Assembly: GCA_963765075.1 (NCBI GenBank)
Contig: CAVXVA010000004.1
Location: forward strand, 62,001 to 126,000
Length of the DNA stretch: 64,000 bases
Direction: 5' to 3'
Source: JAENVU01 sp963765075
Lineage (GTDB): Bacteria; Actinomycetota; Acidimicrobiia; IMCC26256; JAENVU01
The position numbers and the translations under genes were made by a program. The first letter of the stretch is position 1, and every line of letters starts with the position of its first letter. Of this stretch, positions 27,481-36,360 are shown piece after piece. Below the pieces are notes generated by a model. It made no database searches, had not been told where the DNA came from, and saw only the letters and a program-made list of their open reading frames with translations.

Positions 27481-28559
27481 AGGCCGGGCTGCACATCGGT
27501 CAGCTCTTCCAACCGGTGCCCGGAGGTATCGGTCGCTACATCGTGCACCTGGCCCAGAACCTGCCGGCGGCGGACGTCGAGGTGGTCTGCTTCGGTGCGG
27601 GACGCCCGAGTCGGCGGGTTCAGGCCCTCCTCGGATCGACCGTCGACCTCGGTTGGCCCCGTGGACCGCTGCGGTACGAAGCATGGCATCGCCTCCGGAT
27701 GCCGCGCATCAACCTCCCCGTCGATGTCATCCACGCGCCGAGCCTCGCGATTCCACCCACCGGCTCGACCCCGCTCGTCGTGACCGTTCACGACGTGGCC
27801 TTCCTGCGAGAACCCACATCGTTCACGCGGCGCGGGCTCCAGTTTCACGAGCGCGGTCTCGATCTTGCCCACCAACATGCCCAGGCCATCGTCACCGCAT
27901 CACGGTTTGCCCGCGACGAACTCGTCCGCGTCGGCTTCGAACGCGAGCGGATCCATCTCGCGCCGCATGGAGTTGCCATCCGCACACCCGAATCCGACGA
28001 CGTGATCGATCAGCGAGTCGAGCGCATGGGCGTCACCACGCCGTTTGTGCTCGCGGTGGGAACCGTCGAGCCACGGAAGGGCCTCGACATCCTCGCCCGC
28101 GCGATGACCCGGGCCCGCCGCGAACTCCCCGACCTCACCCTGGCCATCGTCGGACCCGACGGTTGGCTCGAGGTCGCCGGCCTTGATGTCGACGGCGTGC
28201 GCCGCCTGGGAACCGTCGACGAACACACCCTCGACGCGTTGTACCGACGAGCCACGCTGTGCGCCGTTCCTTCGCGTTACGAAGGGTTCGGCCTCCCCGC
28301 CCTCGAAGCCATGGCGCGGGGCTGCCCGGTCATCGCGAGCAGGGCAACCAGCCTGCCGGAAGTGGTCGGGCGAGCCGGTGTGTTGGTTCCCGTCGGAGAC
28401 ATCAACGGGTGGGGACGGGCAATCGTGGAAGTCGCGATCGACCCCGCACGACAGCGAGCAATGGCCCGGGCCGGTCGCGAACGTTCGGCCGGGTTCACGT
28501 GGCGCGGCTCGGCCCATGCGCACGCCGCGGCCTACGCCGCCGCCATCGACGCCTCCTAG
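27477..28559 (+). CDS. Family 4 glycosyltransferase
   Basis: The 360-residue GT-B enzyme starts MKAGLHIGQLFQPVPGGIGR, with the acceptor-side glycine loop. It has VIHAPSLAIPP, VTVHDVAFL, FVLAVGTVEPRKGLDILARA and the donor-binding YEGFGLPALEAMARGCPVI. The DVAFLREP/VGTVEPRKG pattern is shared with its two neighbours, so the three GT4 genes are probably paralogues acting in sequence on one glycan. Its ATG overlaps the stop of the preceding gene. Its stop codon TAG also forms the -10 box TAGACT of the next gene. Confidence 0.88.
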   Translation: MKAGLHIGQLFQPVPGGIGRYIVHLAQNLPAADVEVVCFGAGRPSRRVQALLGSTVDLGWPRGPLRYEAWHRLRMPRINLPVDVIHAPSLAIPPTGSTPLVVTVHDVAFLREPTSFTRRGLQFHERGLDLAHQHAQAIVTASRFARDELVRVGFERERIHLAPHGVAIRTPESDDVIDQRVERMGVTTPFVLAVGTVEPRKGLDILARAMTRARRELPDLTLAIVGPDGWLEVAGLDVDGVRRLGTVDEHTLDALYRRATLCAVPSRYEGFGLPALEAMARGCPVIASRATSLPEVVGRAGVLVPVGDINGWGRAIVEVAIDPARQRAMARAGRERSAGFTWRGSAHAHAAAYAAAIDAS

Positions 28560-28562
28560 ACT
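28557..28562 (+). promoter_or_regulatory. -10 box TAGACT built on the stop codon of the upstream GT4
   Basis: TAGACT, 8 bases, then GTG 28571. The TAG is the stop codon of the preceding gene, so this gene may have its own leaderless transcript inside the cluster. Confidence 0.5.
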
Positions 28563-28570
28563 CAATCGCC

Positions 28571-29688
28571 GTGCGGCTCCTGCTCGATGTCTCGGCCGTC
28601 CCCGCGCGCCCGTGGGCGCCGGGGTCGCCACGATCGAGGTGGCCCGGGAACTCGCCCGGCGGAGTGAGATCGAACTCCATCTCGCTGCCCGTCGCGCCGA
28701 TACGGAACGTTGGGGCGCGATTGCTCCGACCGCAACGCTTCACGCCGAAGTCCCGGATCGCCGCCCCGCCCGCCTCGTATGGGAGCAAACCGGCGCCCGT
28801 GGGCTGGCGGCGCGGATTCGGGCCGACCTCTGGCACGGACCGCACTACACGCTGCCGCTCCGACTCGAAATCCCACGCGTGGTCACCGTGCACGACCTCA
28901 CGTTCTTCGAACATCCCGAGTGGCACGAGCGGTCCAAGGTCATGTTCTTCCGGCGCATGATCGTTGCGAGCGTGCACCGCGCGGATGCGATCATCGCGGT
29001 CAGCCCGCACACGGCGAAGCGTCTCGCTGCCGTGCTCCACCCGACCGCGCCCATCGTGGTGGCCGAACACGGAGTCGACCACGAACAATTTCGCTCCGAG
29101 GTCGACGACGACCTCCGCCGGCTCGCGAATCACGGCATTCGCCCGCCCTACTTCGCGTTCGCAGCGACGCTCGAACCGCGCAAAGACGTGCCCACGCTCA
29201 TCGCGGCCTTCGCTCGGATCGCGCCCGACCGCCCGGAACTCCGGCTCGTCATCGCCGGGCGGGATGGGTGGGGGGCAGACGCCATCCGCGACGCCGCCGC
29301 CCGCAGCGGCTGCACCACCCAGATCATGCGCTCCGGCTGGATGCCGGCCGATCTCCTCCCCGCGTTCTTCCGCCAGGCCGTCGCCGTTGTCTACCCATCA
29401 CTCGAAGAGGGATTCGGGCTCCCGGCGCTCGAGGCGCTCGCGTGCGGTGCTCCGCTCATCACGACCAGCGGCTCCGCCATGGAAGATGTCGTCGGCGACG
29501 CCGCGGTGCTCATACCGCCGCGCGACCCCCACCGGTTGGCCGTCGCGATGACCGCCCTCTACGACCACCCTGACGAACGCGACCGGCTCCGTGTGGCCGG
29601 GCCGCCACGGGCCGCGACCTTCACCTGGGCGAGGTCCGTCGACCAGCACCTCGACGCATACGCTGACGCCCTGGGGGGAAACCGATGA
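28571..29688 (+). CDS. Family 4 glycosyltransferase, frameshifted near its start
   Basis: From GTG 28571 one frame gives VRLLLDVSAVPARP, a typical GT4 N-terminus. The sense then moves to another frame at base 28612 (VGAGVATIEVARELARRSEI) and stays there to the stop at 29688. One missing G in CCCG(G)TGGG explains it, and 1118 bases is one short of a multiple of three. The rest is a normal GT4: VVTVHDLTFFEHPEW, YFAFAATLEPRKDVPTLIAA and LEEGFGLPALEALACGAPL. The repaired protein has 372 residues. The stop overlaps the epimerase ATG by ATGA. Confidence 0.8.
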
Positions 29689-30590
29689 GAGCAACTGTGA
29701 CTGGCGCGGGCGGATTCGTTGGCCCGCATTTGGTCGCCCATCTGCGGGCCAACGGTGACGACGTCACCGAGATGGACCTGTTCGGCCCGGTAGAGGTCGA
29801 CGTCACCGACGCGGACTCCGTGCTGGCCGCGATGCGCGACGCGCAACCTGAAGTCGTGTACCACCTGGCGGCGCTCAGCAGCGTCGGCCAGAGTTGGTCG
29901 AGCCCGGGCGCGTCGTTCCGCGTGAATGCCGAAGGCACACTTCACGTGTTGCGCGCCTGCGTCGAGGTCAAGGTCCCGCGGGTCGTGGTGATCTTGAGTT
30001 CCGAGGAGTACGGCAACGCCGACCCCGAACTCATCCCGCTCCGGGAGGACGCTCCGCTCCGACCGGTGACGCCCTACGGCGCGAGCAAGGTCGCCGCCGA
30101 CTTTGTCGCCCTGCAAACCTTCCTCGCCGACGGGCTCGACATTGTGAGGGTTCGGCCCTTCGGCCACACTGGTCCCGGCCAGACCGACCAGTTCGTCGTC
30201 CCCGCGCTGGCGGCGCGGATCGCGCGCGCCGAACTCGATGGCGTTGACGAGATCCCCGTCGGCTCGCTGACCGCCGTCCGTGACCTTTCCGACGTACGCG
30301 ATGTGGTGCGGGCGTATCGACTGGCCGCGGTCCATGGTGTGGCGGGCGATGTGTACAACGTGTGCTCGGGGCGAGGCGTGAGTATCCAAGAAATCGCCGA
30401 TGCCTTGCTCGCCCACGCCCACCGGCCGATCACGCTCGTCACCGACCCGGCGCTGGTGCGTCCGGTCGACGCGCCCCGCATGATCGGCAGCAACGATCAC
30501 ATCCGTGAGGTCACCGGCTGGACCCCCGAGATTCCCCTGGCGCAAACCCTGGCCGACGTCCTCGCCGCGGCTCGCGAGCGCCTCAGGTAG
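29685..30590 (+). CDS. NAD(P)-dependent sugar epimerase/dehydratase (GDP-mannose dehydratase/reductase-like)
   Basis: The 301-residue short-chain dehydrogenase has the extended-SDR N-terminal motif TGAGGFVG and an active site with Ser in ILSSEEYG plus the YGASK Tyr-Lys pair. PFGHTGPGQTDQFVVPA resembles GDP-4-keto-6-deoxymannose reductase (RMD) and GDP-mannose dehydratase proteins. It therefore probably makes a deoxy or epimerised nucleotide sugar for the three GT4 enzymes encoded immediately upstream, to which it is translationally coupled. The exact nucleotide sugar is inference. Confidence 0.8.
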   Translation: MRATVTGAGGFVGPHLVAHLRANGDDVTEMDLFGPVEVDVTDADSVLAAMRDAQPEVVYHLAALSSVGQSWSSPGASFRVNAEGTLHVLRACVEVKVPRVVVILSSEEYGNADPELIPLREDAPLRPVTPYGASKVAADFVALQTFLADGLDIVRVRPFGHTGPGQTDQFVVPALAARIARAELDGVDEIPVGSLTAVRDLSDVRDVVRAYRLAAVHGVAGDVYNVCSGRGVSIQEIADALLAHAHRPITLVTDPALVRPVDAPRMIGSNDHIREVTGWTPEIPLAQTLADVLAAARERLR

Positions 30591-30632
30591 CTCCCGCGCT
30601 CGGCCCGCGGGGCCGGGCTCGCGTACCGCAGA

Positions 30633-31379
30633 TCAGGGCGCCTGGCGATCCAGCCAGCCGAGCACCGATGCCACCGCCCGCGGATCGTGGCGGAGGCGCC
30701 GTCCTGCGTTTCCGATGATGCGGAGTTCGGCCGTGCCATGGGCTGCCGCCAACCGCTGCGACTCCGACACGGAGACCACGTCGTCGTCAGTGCCATGCAG
30801 CAGCAGGAGCGGTCGGGGCGCGAACGCACGCGCGCTCGCGACCGCGTCGACCGCCGCCATCTCACACGCCCATGAATTGACGTCCTTGGGCGCATCCTCG
30901 GACGAGAGCACCCCCATCCGCCGACAATGCCGGGCGAAGCGGCCCGCGTCACGCGTCCAGTCCGACAATGTGGTCGGCGCGCCCAGGCACACGATGCCCC
31001 GAATCCGGGGGTCGGTTGCGCCGACGCCCAGCGCCAGCGCACCACCCACGCCCGTCCCCAGGATCGACGCCCCGACGGTGGCGGCGTGGTCGAGCAGTGC
31101 CGCCACAGCAACGCGCAGGTCCGCGTTCCACGCCCCGATCGAGAAGTCTCCACCCGAGCCGCCCGTGCCGCGAAAGTTGAACGTCAACACCCGCCATCCC
31201 ACCTGCGCCGCGATCCGATCGGCCAACTCCGGGAAGGTCAGGCCCGACGCCACCGCGCCCCGGGGCGGGATCGGGAAATCGTGACAGAGGACCAGCCCGG
31301 GCACGGGGCCGCGTTTGGTGGGATGGGCCCAATGGGCAGAGAGGGTCGTGCCGTCGGGATGTTCGATCTGTTGGTCCAC
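30633..31379 (-). CDS. Alpha/beta hydrolase
   Basis: The 248-residue serine-hydrolase-fold protein has PGLVLCHDFP and NFRGTGGSGGDFSIGAWNAD. The nucleophile-elbow position reads ILGTGVGGAL: the usual Ser of GxSxG is Gly, so catalysis is uncertain. C-terminal PLLLLHGTDDDVVSVSES holds the acid. It resembles the small alpha/beta hydrolases annotated as dienelactone-hydrolase-like. GTG 31379 with GAGGAG just upstream is preferred over longer starts that would overlap the divergent DUF1802 gene. The substrate is unknown. Confidence 0.75.
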   Translation of the reverse strand: MDQQIEHPDGTTLSAHWAHPTKRGPVPGLVLCHDFPIPPRGAVASGLTFPELADRIAAQVGWRVLTFNFRGTGGSGGDFSIGAWNADLRVAVAALLDHAATVGASILGTGVGGALALGVGATDPRIRGIVCLGAPTTLSDWTRDAGRFARHCRRMGVLSSEDAPKDVNSWACEMAAVDAVASARAFAPRPLLLLHGTDDDVVSVSESQRLAAAHGTAELRIIGNAGRRLRHDPRAVASVLGWLDRQAP

Positions 31380-31402
31380 AGTGCTCCTCGGTCGGACCCC
31401 AG

Positions 31403-31408
31403 TATCCT
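31403..31408 (+). promoter_or_regulatory. -10 box TATCCT of the DUF1802 gene (leaderless)
   Basis: TATCCT, 8 bases, GTG 31417. Confidence 0.6.
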
Positions 31409-31416
31409 GACCGCTC

Positions 31417-32016
31417 GTGACCAGAGCATCGTCAACCGTTCCCGCGTTCAAGGAATGGGCCGTCATCGTGCAGGCGCTGCTCGAGGGCGAGCAGATCCTC
31501 GACATCCGCAAGGGCGGGCTCCACGAAACCGGTCGTCACTTCGGCGTGGAGGCCACCCGAGCGTGGCTGTTCCCGACGCATGAGCATCAGCGGGAAGAAC
31601 TTCTGAAGCCCGCCTACCGCCACTGGCTCACCGACGAGAGGGAACCGTCCGAAGGCCGGCTGCGCTTCGACGGCTGGGCGGACGTGGTGGGGGTCGCCAC
31701 CGTGACCGACCCCGAGGTGCTCGACGCGCTCGACGGCAAGGTGATCTGGTCACGCGAGTACGTCGAGTCTCGGTTCCGGTGGAAGTCGCGTGATCCGTTG
31801 TTCGCCCTGGCGCTGCGAGTCCATGTCCTCGACGACCCCGTCATCGTCGACGCCCACGAGTCCTACGGCGGCTGCACGTCGTGGGTCGACGTCGCCGGGT
31901 TGCCCGATCCCACCCGACTCTCCGGCCGCCCGGCGCTCTCCGACGAGGCGTTCACGGCACGGCTCAAGGGTGCCGCCGAGGCAATTCCCGGCGGGTTCAC
32001 GCCACCGGCGGGTTAG
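31417..32016 (+). CDS. DUF1802 family protein
   Basis: The 199-residue protein matches DUF1802 by AFKEWAVIVQALLEGEQILD, ILDIRKGGLHE and WLFPTHEHQ near the N-terminus, and by WSREYVESRFRWK and PLFALALRVHVL later. The family's function is not known. GTG 31417 is supported by a leaderless -10 box. Its last four bases overlap the convergent small gene that ends at 32013. Confidence 0.8.
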   Translation: MTRASSTVPAFKEWAVIVQALLEGEQILDIRKGGLHETGRHFGVEATRAWLFPTHEHQREELLKPAYRHWLTDEREPSEGRLRFDGWADVVGVATVTDPEVLDALDGKVIWSREYVESRFRWKSRDPLFALALRVHVLDDPVIVDAHESYGGCTSWVDVAGLPDPTRLSGRPALSDEAFTARLKGAAEAIPGGFTPPAG

Positions 32017-32201
32017 CGCTGGCGGTACCCGCGGTTGCGGGCCTCGGCGGGCGTGTCGGGGGCAAAGCAGATGAACTGCTCCGATTCCATGAGCTCATCG
32101 ATGGCGTCCGGGTCGAGGTCGGGGGCGTCGAGGTCGTACAGGCGCTGCGTGCGCTTGTCGCCGACGTAGCGGAATTCTTCGAACTTGATGGGTCGACTCA
32201 T
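32013..32201 (-). CDS. Small conserved-looking protein, unknown function
   Basis: The 62-residue acidic protein begins MSRPIKFEEFRYVGDKRTQR and ends AEARNRGYRQR. It is soluble, has no cysteine pair (a single Cys in FICFAP) and no recognised domain. ATG 32201 lies 6 bases after TAGGCT, a leaderless arrangement that supports expression. It converges with the DUF1802 gene. Confidence 0.65.
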   Translation of the reverse strand: MSRPIKFEEFRYVGDKRTQRLYDLDAPDLDPDAIDELMESEQFICFAPDTPAEARNRGYRQR

Positions 32202-32207
32202 CGGGCC

Positions 32208-32213
32208 AGCCTA
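32208..32213 (-). promoter_or_regulatory. -10 box TAGGCT of the small gene at 32201
   Basis: TAGGCT on the minus strand, 6 bases, ATG 32201. The same hexamer serves the UPF0182 gene at 55274. Confidence 0.5.
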
Positions 32214-32250
32214 GGAAATCTGGCGCGTCGGTCGCGAGGATCGACCCGAG

Positions 32251-32256
32251 TACCCT
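32251..32256 (+). promoter_or_regulatory. -10 box TACCCT of the acyltransferase gene
   Basis: TACCCT, 9 bases, GTG 32266. The same hexamer precedes the metzincin gene at 43249. Confidence 0.55.
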
Positions 32257-32265
32257 TCTCCGGCG

Positions 32266-34305
32266 GTGGATCTCGGCGACGATACGAAGCAAGCGAACGC
32301 CGTCGCGGATGTCGGTGCCGGTTCGGTGCCGGCGCCCGATGCCGATCCTGATCCGCAGCACCGGCTGCGCTACCACCCTGCCCTCGACGGTCTGCGGGCC
32401 CTGTCCGTACTCGCGGTCATCGCCTACCACTTCGAGTATCAGTGGGCGAAAGGCGGATTCCTCGGGGTCGACGCGTTCTTCGTGTTGTCGGGGTTCCTGA
32501 TCACCACCCTGCTGGTGCTCGAGTTCCGTCGGATCAGCACCATCGAGCTCGGGCGCTTTTGGGGACGCCGGGCCCGACGCCTCCTCCCGGCGCTGCTCCT
32601 CGTCCTGCTGTTCGTCGCGTGGTACACCCACCAGTACGTGGTGCCCTGGGAGCGCGCCGGTATCCGCGGCGACGGCATCGCGAGTCTCTTCTACGTCGCC
32701 AACTGGCGGTTCATCCTCGACCAGCAGTCGTACTTCACGCTCTTCTCCGCGGCGTCGCCACTCCGGCACATGTGGTCACTCGCGATCGAGGAGCAGTTCT
32801 ATCTGGTCTGGCCGCTCATCGTGTTCGGCTGTCTCCGGGTCGCACGCGGTTCGACTCGGGTCCTCGCCGGGGTCTGCGCTGCGGGCGCGATCGCGTCGGT
32901 GATCGCGATGGCGGTGTTCTATCAAGACGGCGACCCGTCACGCGCGTACTACGGCACCGACACCCACGCGCACACGTTGTTGATCGGCGCGCTCCTCGCC
33001 TTGGCCTGGCTGGCTCGTCCGATCGGGCGCCGCATCGGCCAAGGCCTGGCGATCGTGGGGCCGATCGCGCTCGTGGCGGTGGTGATCGCATGGAACTCCG
33101 TCCTCGACACGAGCGCGTCGTACTACCGAGGAGGCTCGGCGCTCTTCGGGATCCTCGTCGCAGTCGTCATCGCCGCGGCGATGAGCGGCGGCCCGATGGG
33201 TCGGCTGCTCAGCATCGGACCGCTCCCGTGGATCGGGCGACTCTCCTACGGCCTCTACCTCTGGCATTGGCCCATCATCGTGTGGCTCGTCCCCAACCGC
33301 ATCCACGTCGGCCCCACCCAGTTGAATCTCATCCGGCTCGGTGTCACGTTCGCCGCGGCGACGACCTCGTACTACTTGATCGAGCGACCGATCCGGGAGG
33401 GGCTGCGCACGCGAACCCGCCGAGTGACATTCCTCGCGCCGGTCGCGGTGGGTGCGGTCTGTGTGGCGCTCGTCGCGTCGGCCGCCGGCGCCACCCCACC
33501 GCCGAGCTACCTCTGGGGCTACGGCGACCCGCTGGTGTGTGGTACTCCGCGGCCCGAGGAGACCAAGGAAGCCAAGTCCGCGGTCGCCACCCAACGGCCG
33601 ATCGAACGGCGCGGCGGCGCCAAGAAGATGCGCGCCCTCGTCGTCGGCGACTCGGTCGCGTGCAGCCTCTGGACCGGAATCCGTGTCGTCGCCGGCCGCA
33701 ACGACATACCGATCGATCAAGGCTCGGTCTTCGGATGCGGCGTCGCGTCCGGCGAGATCACCACCACCCGCGGGGAGCAGATCACGCCGCATTCGGAACG
33801 GTGCCCGCAGCTCGTCGACACCGCGCTGCGCGACTCTCTCGCCCGCGCCCGCCCCAACGTCGTGATCTGGATCAGCAGTTGGGAGAAATCCGACCTCATC
33901 GTCGACGGTGTGACGCTCGTGAACGGCACCAAGAAGGGCGACCGCGCCATGCTCGGGCGAATGGATGATGCCCTCAAGCAGCTGACCCGAGGCGGTGCAC
34001 ACGTCATGCTCGTCACGGTCGCTGCTCCGGCACCGAACGACGCGCAGGGCACCAACAACACGTCCAATGCGATCGACGACGCGAGCTACGCCCGGCTCGA
34101 CTCGATCGAACGCCGGTTTGCGAAACGGCACCCCGACCAAGTCACCCTGATCGACCTGGCGAAGCGCGTGTGCCCGACCGGTGCGCCCTGCCCGGAGAAG
34201 GTCGGCGGCCAACGCATCCGTCCCGACGGCCGTCACTTCACTCCGGCCTCCGCGGCTCGCTACGGCCGGTGGATCCTGGCCGAGATCGCCAAGCACGAGC
34301 AATGA
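32266..34305 (+). CDS. OafA/YrhL-type membrane acyltransferase with C-terminal SGNH domain
   Basis: The 679-residue protein joins an acyltransferase-3 domain (about residues 35-400, ten or so membrane helices) to a periplasmic SGNH hydrolase-like domain. The membrane part has YHPALDGLRALSVLAVIAYH (catalytic His) and GGFLGVDAFFVLSGFLIT. The SGNH part has VVGDSVACSLW (catalytic Ser) and the late PDGRHFTPASAARYG (Asp/His pair). Such proteins O-acylate surface glycans, the SGNH half taking the acyl group for transfer outside. GTG 32266 has a TACCCT box 9 bases upstream. The stop overlaps the next ATG by ATGA, so it is coupled to the AftB-like gene. Confidence 0.9.
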   Translation: MDLGDDTKQANAVADVGAGSVPAPDADPDPQHRLRYHPALDGLRALSVLAVIAYHFEYQWAKGGFLGVDAFFVLSGFLITTLLVLEFRRISTIELGRFWGRRARRLLPALLLVLLFVAWYTHQYVVPWERAGIRGDGIASLFYVANWRFILDQQSYFTLFSAASPLRHMWSLAIEEQFYLVWPLIVFGCLRVARGSTRVLAGVCAAGAIASVIAMAVFYQDGDPSRAYYGTDTHAHTLLIGALLALAWLARPIGRRIGQGLAIVGPIALVAVVIAWNSVLDTSASYYRGGSALFGILVAVVIAAAMSGGPMGRLLSIGPLPWIGRLSYGLYLWHWPIIVWLVPNRIHVGPTQLNLIRLGVTFAAATTSYYLIERPIREGLRTRTRRVTFLAPVAVGAVCVALVASAAGATPPPSYLWGYGDPLVCGTPRPEETKEAKSAVATQRPIERRGGAKKMRALVVGDSVACSLWTGIRVVAGRNDIPIDQGSVFGCGVASGEITTTRGEQITPHSERCPQLVDTALRDSLARARPNVVIWISSWEKSDLIVDGVTLVNGTKKGDRAMLGRMDDALKQLTRGGAHVMLVTVAAPAPNDAQGTNNTSNAIDDASYARLDSIERRFAKRHPDQVTLIDLAKRVCPTGAPCPEKVGGQRIRPDGRHFTPASAARYGRWILAEIAKHEQ

Positions 34306-36050
34306 GCGAATCGATCCCGACGGTCGACGGTCCCGCGGCATCCGGGGCGGCGGAGCCCGCCTCCGAGCCCACCTCCGAGCCCTCCCTCGCGAGCACTCCG
34401 ATCACCCGGATGATCGCGTTGATCATCACACTGGCTCCCGCGGTCATGATCGGAGTCGGCGGCTGGATCCACCGCTGGACCGACGAAGACGCGTTCATCA
34501 ACTTCCGGATCGTGGATCAGGTGATGGCCGGTCACGGTCCGGTCTTCAACGCGGGCGAGCGTATCGAGACCTACACCAGCACCCTCTGGCTCGCAATGCT
34601 CGTGGCCGGCCGCACACTCCTCGGCTGGGCCATGGGACTCGAATGGATCTCGGTATTGCTGGGGCTCGCGGCGGCGGTCGCCGCGTTCGTCATCGCCGCC
34701 CGAGCAACCCGGACACTCCATCGCCCCGGCGAGATCGTGGTGCCGATCGGATTGTTCGTCGTCGCCGGTATCCCCGTGATGTGGGACTTCGCCACCTCCG
34801 GCTTGGAGATGAGCCTGGTGTGGCTCTGGATCGCGTGCTGCTGGTTGGCCCTGACTCGACTGGTCACCGACCCCGAGCCCACGGCTCGCGCTCGTCGCTG
34901 GTCCCTGATCGCGCTGGGACTCGGGCCGCTGGTCCGTCCCGAACTCGGCCTGATGGTCATCGTCTTCCTGATTGCGTGGTTCCTGCTGGCCACCCCCCGC
35001 CGAGTCGCCCACGATCTGGCCATCGCGTTCGCGATTCCCGTCGCGTACCAGATCTTCCGGATGGGTTTCTTCGCCGGCCTCGTGCCGAGCACCGCCCTCG
35101 CGAAGGATTCGAGCGGTTTGCACGTCGGCCAGGGGTGGCGTTACTTCACCGACCTCGTCGGCACCTATTGGTTGTGGATTCCTCTGGTGATGATCCTCAT
35201 CGTCGTCATCGTGCGCGGCATCGAGTTTCCCGATCGACGCCGACTCATCGTGAGCGGCGCGCTCCTCGCCGCGTCCGGCGCGAGCGCCGGCTACATGATC
35301 GCAACCGGTGGCGACTACATGCACGGGCGCCTGCTGTTGCCCGCCGTCTTCGCCGTCGCGCTGCCAGCCTCGGTCGGCATCGATCTGGAGCGGTGGCGGT
35401 ACCACGCGGCGCGGCGCCTCGTACCGGTCGCGATCGCGTTCGCGTGGGTCATCGTGGTGATCGCCGGAGTTCGGTACCCGGCACCCGAGCAGACCTTCGG
35501 CCTCACCGACATCGCCGATTGGCGGCTCGTGTTGCACAAGCAGATGTTCCACACCCCCGACAAGGGCATCACCATCGCCCCCCAGGAGATCCACCGGAAC
35601 TACGCCGACGGGTGGCGGGGATTCATGCGGGTGCTCGACAAGGAGCCACGACCCGGCAAGGACCCTCAGCGGCTCGTCGTGGTGCTCGGTTCCATCGGCG
35701 TCCCCGCCCGGGTGATGGGCCACGACGTCTACATCGTCGATATCGGCGGGCTCGCCGAACCACTCGCGGCGCGCACCGAACCCATTCCGAACCGTCCGGC
35801 CGGTCACCGTAAACAGGTCGACGATCAGTGGTACGACGCGCGCTTCGGGGTCGGCGGCACCGATGCGCGCACGGTGGCGGCCCGACGGGCGCTGCAGTGT
35901 CAGCCCATCAAGGGCCTGCTCGACTCCGTCACCGAACCGCTCACGCCGGGCCGGTTCTTCTCCAACATCTGGCACGCGCCCGAGTACACCCTGCTGACGA
36001 TCCCGAAGAACCCCATCGCAGCAGAGAAGAAGTTCTGCGCCAAGAAGTAG
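34302..36050 (+). CDS. AftB/ZomB-like GT-C glycosyltransferase
   Basis: The 582-residue membrane protein has an N-terminal polar tail, about ten helices and a C-terminal soluble region. The first extracytoplasmic loop is DEDAFINFRIVDQVMAGHGP, followed by VFNAGERIETYTSTLWL, and GGDYMHGRLLLPAVFA comes later. These are hallmarks of the family holding the mycobacterial terminal arabinofuranosyltransferase AftB and the ZomB proteins. It likely transfers a polyprenyl-phosphate-linked pentose to a wall glycan; arabinan in this organism is inference. It is coupled to the acyltransferase and followed by a strong hairpin. Confidence 0.82.
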   Translation: MSESIPTVDGPAASGAAEPASEPTSEPSLASTPITRMIALIITLAPAVMIGVGGWIHRWTDEDAFINFRIVDQVMAGHGPVFNAGERIETYTSTLWLAMLVAGRTLLGWAMGLEWISVLLGLAAAVAAFVIAARATRTLHRPGEIVVPIGLFVVAGIPVMWDFATSGLEMSLVWLWIACCWLALTRLVTDPEPTARARRWSLIALGLGPLVRPELGLMVIVFLIAWFLLATPRRVAHDLAIAFAIPVAYQIFRMGFFAGLVPSTALAKDSSGLHVGQGWRYFTDLVGTYWLWIPLVMILIVVIVRGIEFPDRRRLIVSGALLAASGASAGYMIATGGDYMHGRLLLPAVFAVALPASVGIDLERWRYHAARRLVPVAIAFAWVIVVIAGVRYPAPEQTFGLTDIADWRLVLHKQMFHTPDKGITIAPQEIHRNYADGWRGFMRVLDKEPRPGKDPQRLVVVLGSIGVPARVMGHDVYIVDIGGLAEPLAARTEPIPNRPAGHRKQVDDQWYDARFGVGGTDARTVAARRALQCQPIKGLLDSVTEPLTPGRFFSNIWHAPEYTLLTIPKNPIAAEKKFCAKK

Positions 36051-36360
36051 AGGTCGAGAGGCGGGAGCAAAAAGTTCGGTGGGAGGGTCACTGACCCTCC
36101 CACCGACACTTCGTTGATTCGGTTCCGACGCCCGGAATACTCGAGTGGGACCAACTCCCGAACGGGCGGCGGCGGTGCTGCGGTGAGATTCCGCACGAAG
36201 TCCATTGAGTGAGCGACTTCTAGGAAGGATTCCTAGCGGCCGAGCACCTCCAGGGTCCCATGTTGTTCATGCATGTGTTGGACCACCCCCTTTCTCTGGT
36301 ACCAGATTCGTACCACGTGAGCGAGGCCGGTTCGAGCGTTTTCCCACCCTGCGTCGGGGA
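36051..36360 (+). other. 310-base non-coding gap
   Basis: No gene is supported here. It holds the hairpin at 36076-36106, a short inverted repeat CTAGGAA-GGA-TTCCTAG at about 36220-36236, a 12-base perfect palindrome TCTGGTACCAGA at 36295-36306, and GGTAC-N7-GTACC overlapping it (36298-36314). ORFs crossing the gap on both strands lack protein-like composition. Confidence 0.6.
36076..36106 (+). terminator. Strong hairpin after the AftB-like gene
   Basis: The two arms TCGGTGGGAGGGTCA and TGACCCTCCCACCGA pair perfectly over 15 bases around a single central C (in practice a 3-base loop with 14 pairs). It begins 26 bases after the stop codon at 36050. There is no T-run after it, so it could be a U-less actinobacterial terminator or a bidirectional one also serving the minus-strand gene that ends at 36361. 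Confidence 0.75.

Noticed and set aside
27477..29688. The adjacent GT4 genes as a recent tandem duplication
   Set aside because: Only family motifs are shared; the intervening sequence differs throughout, so they are old paralogues.
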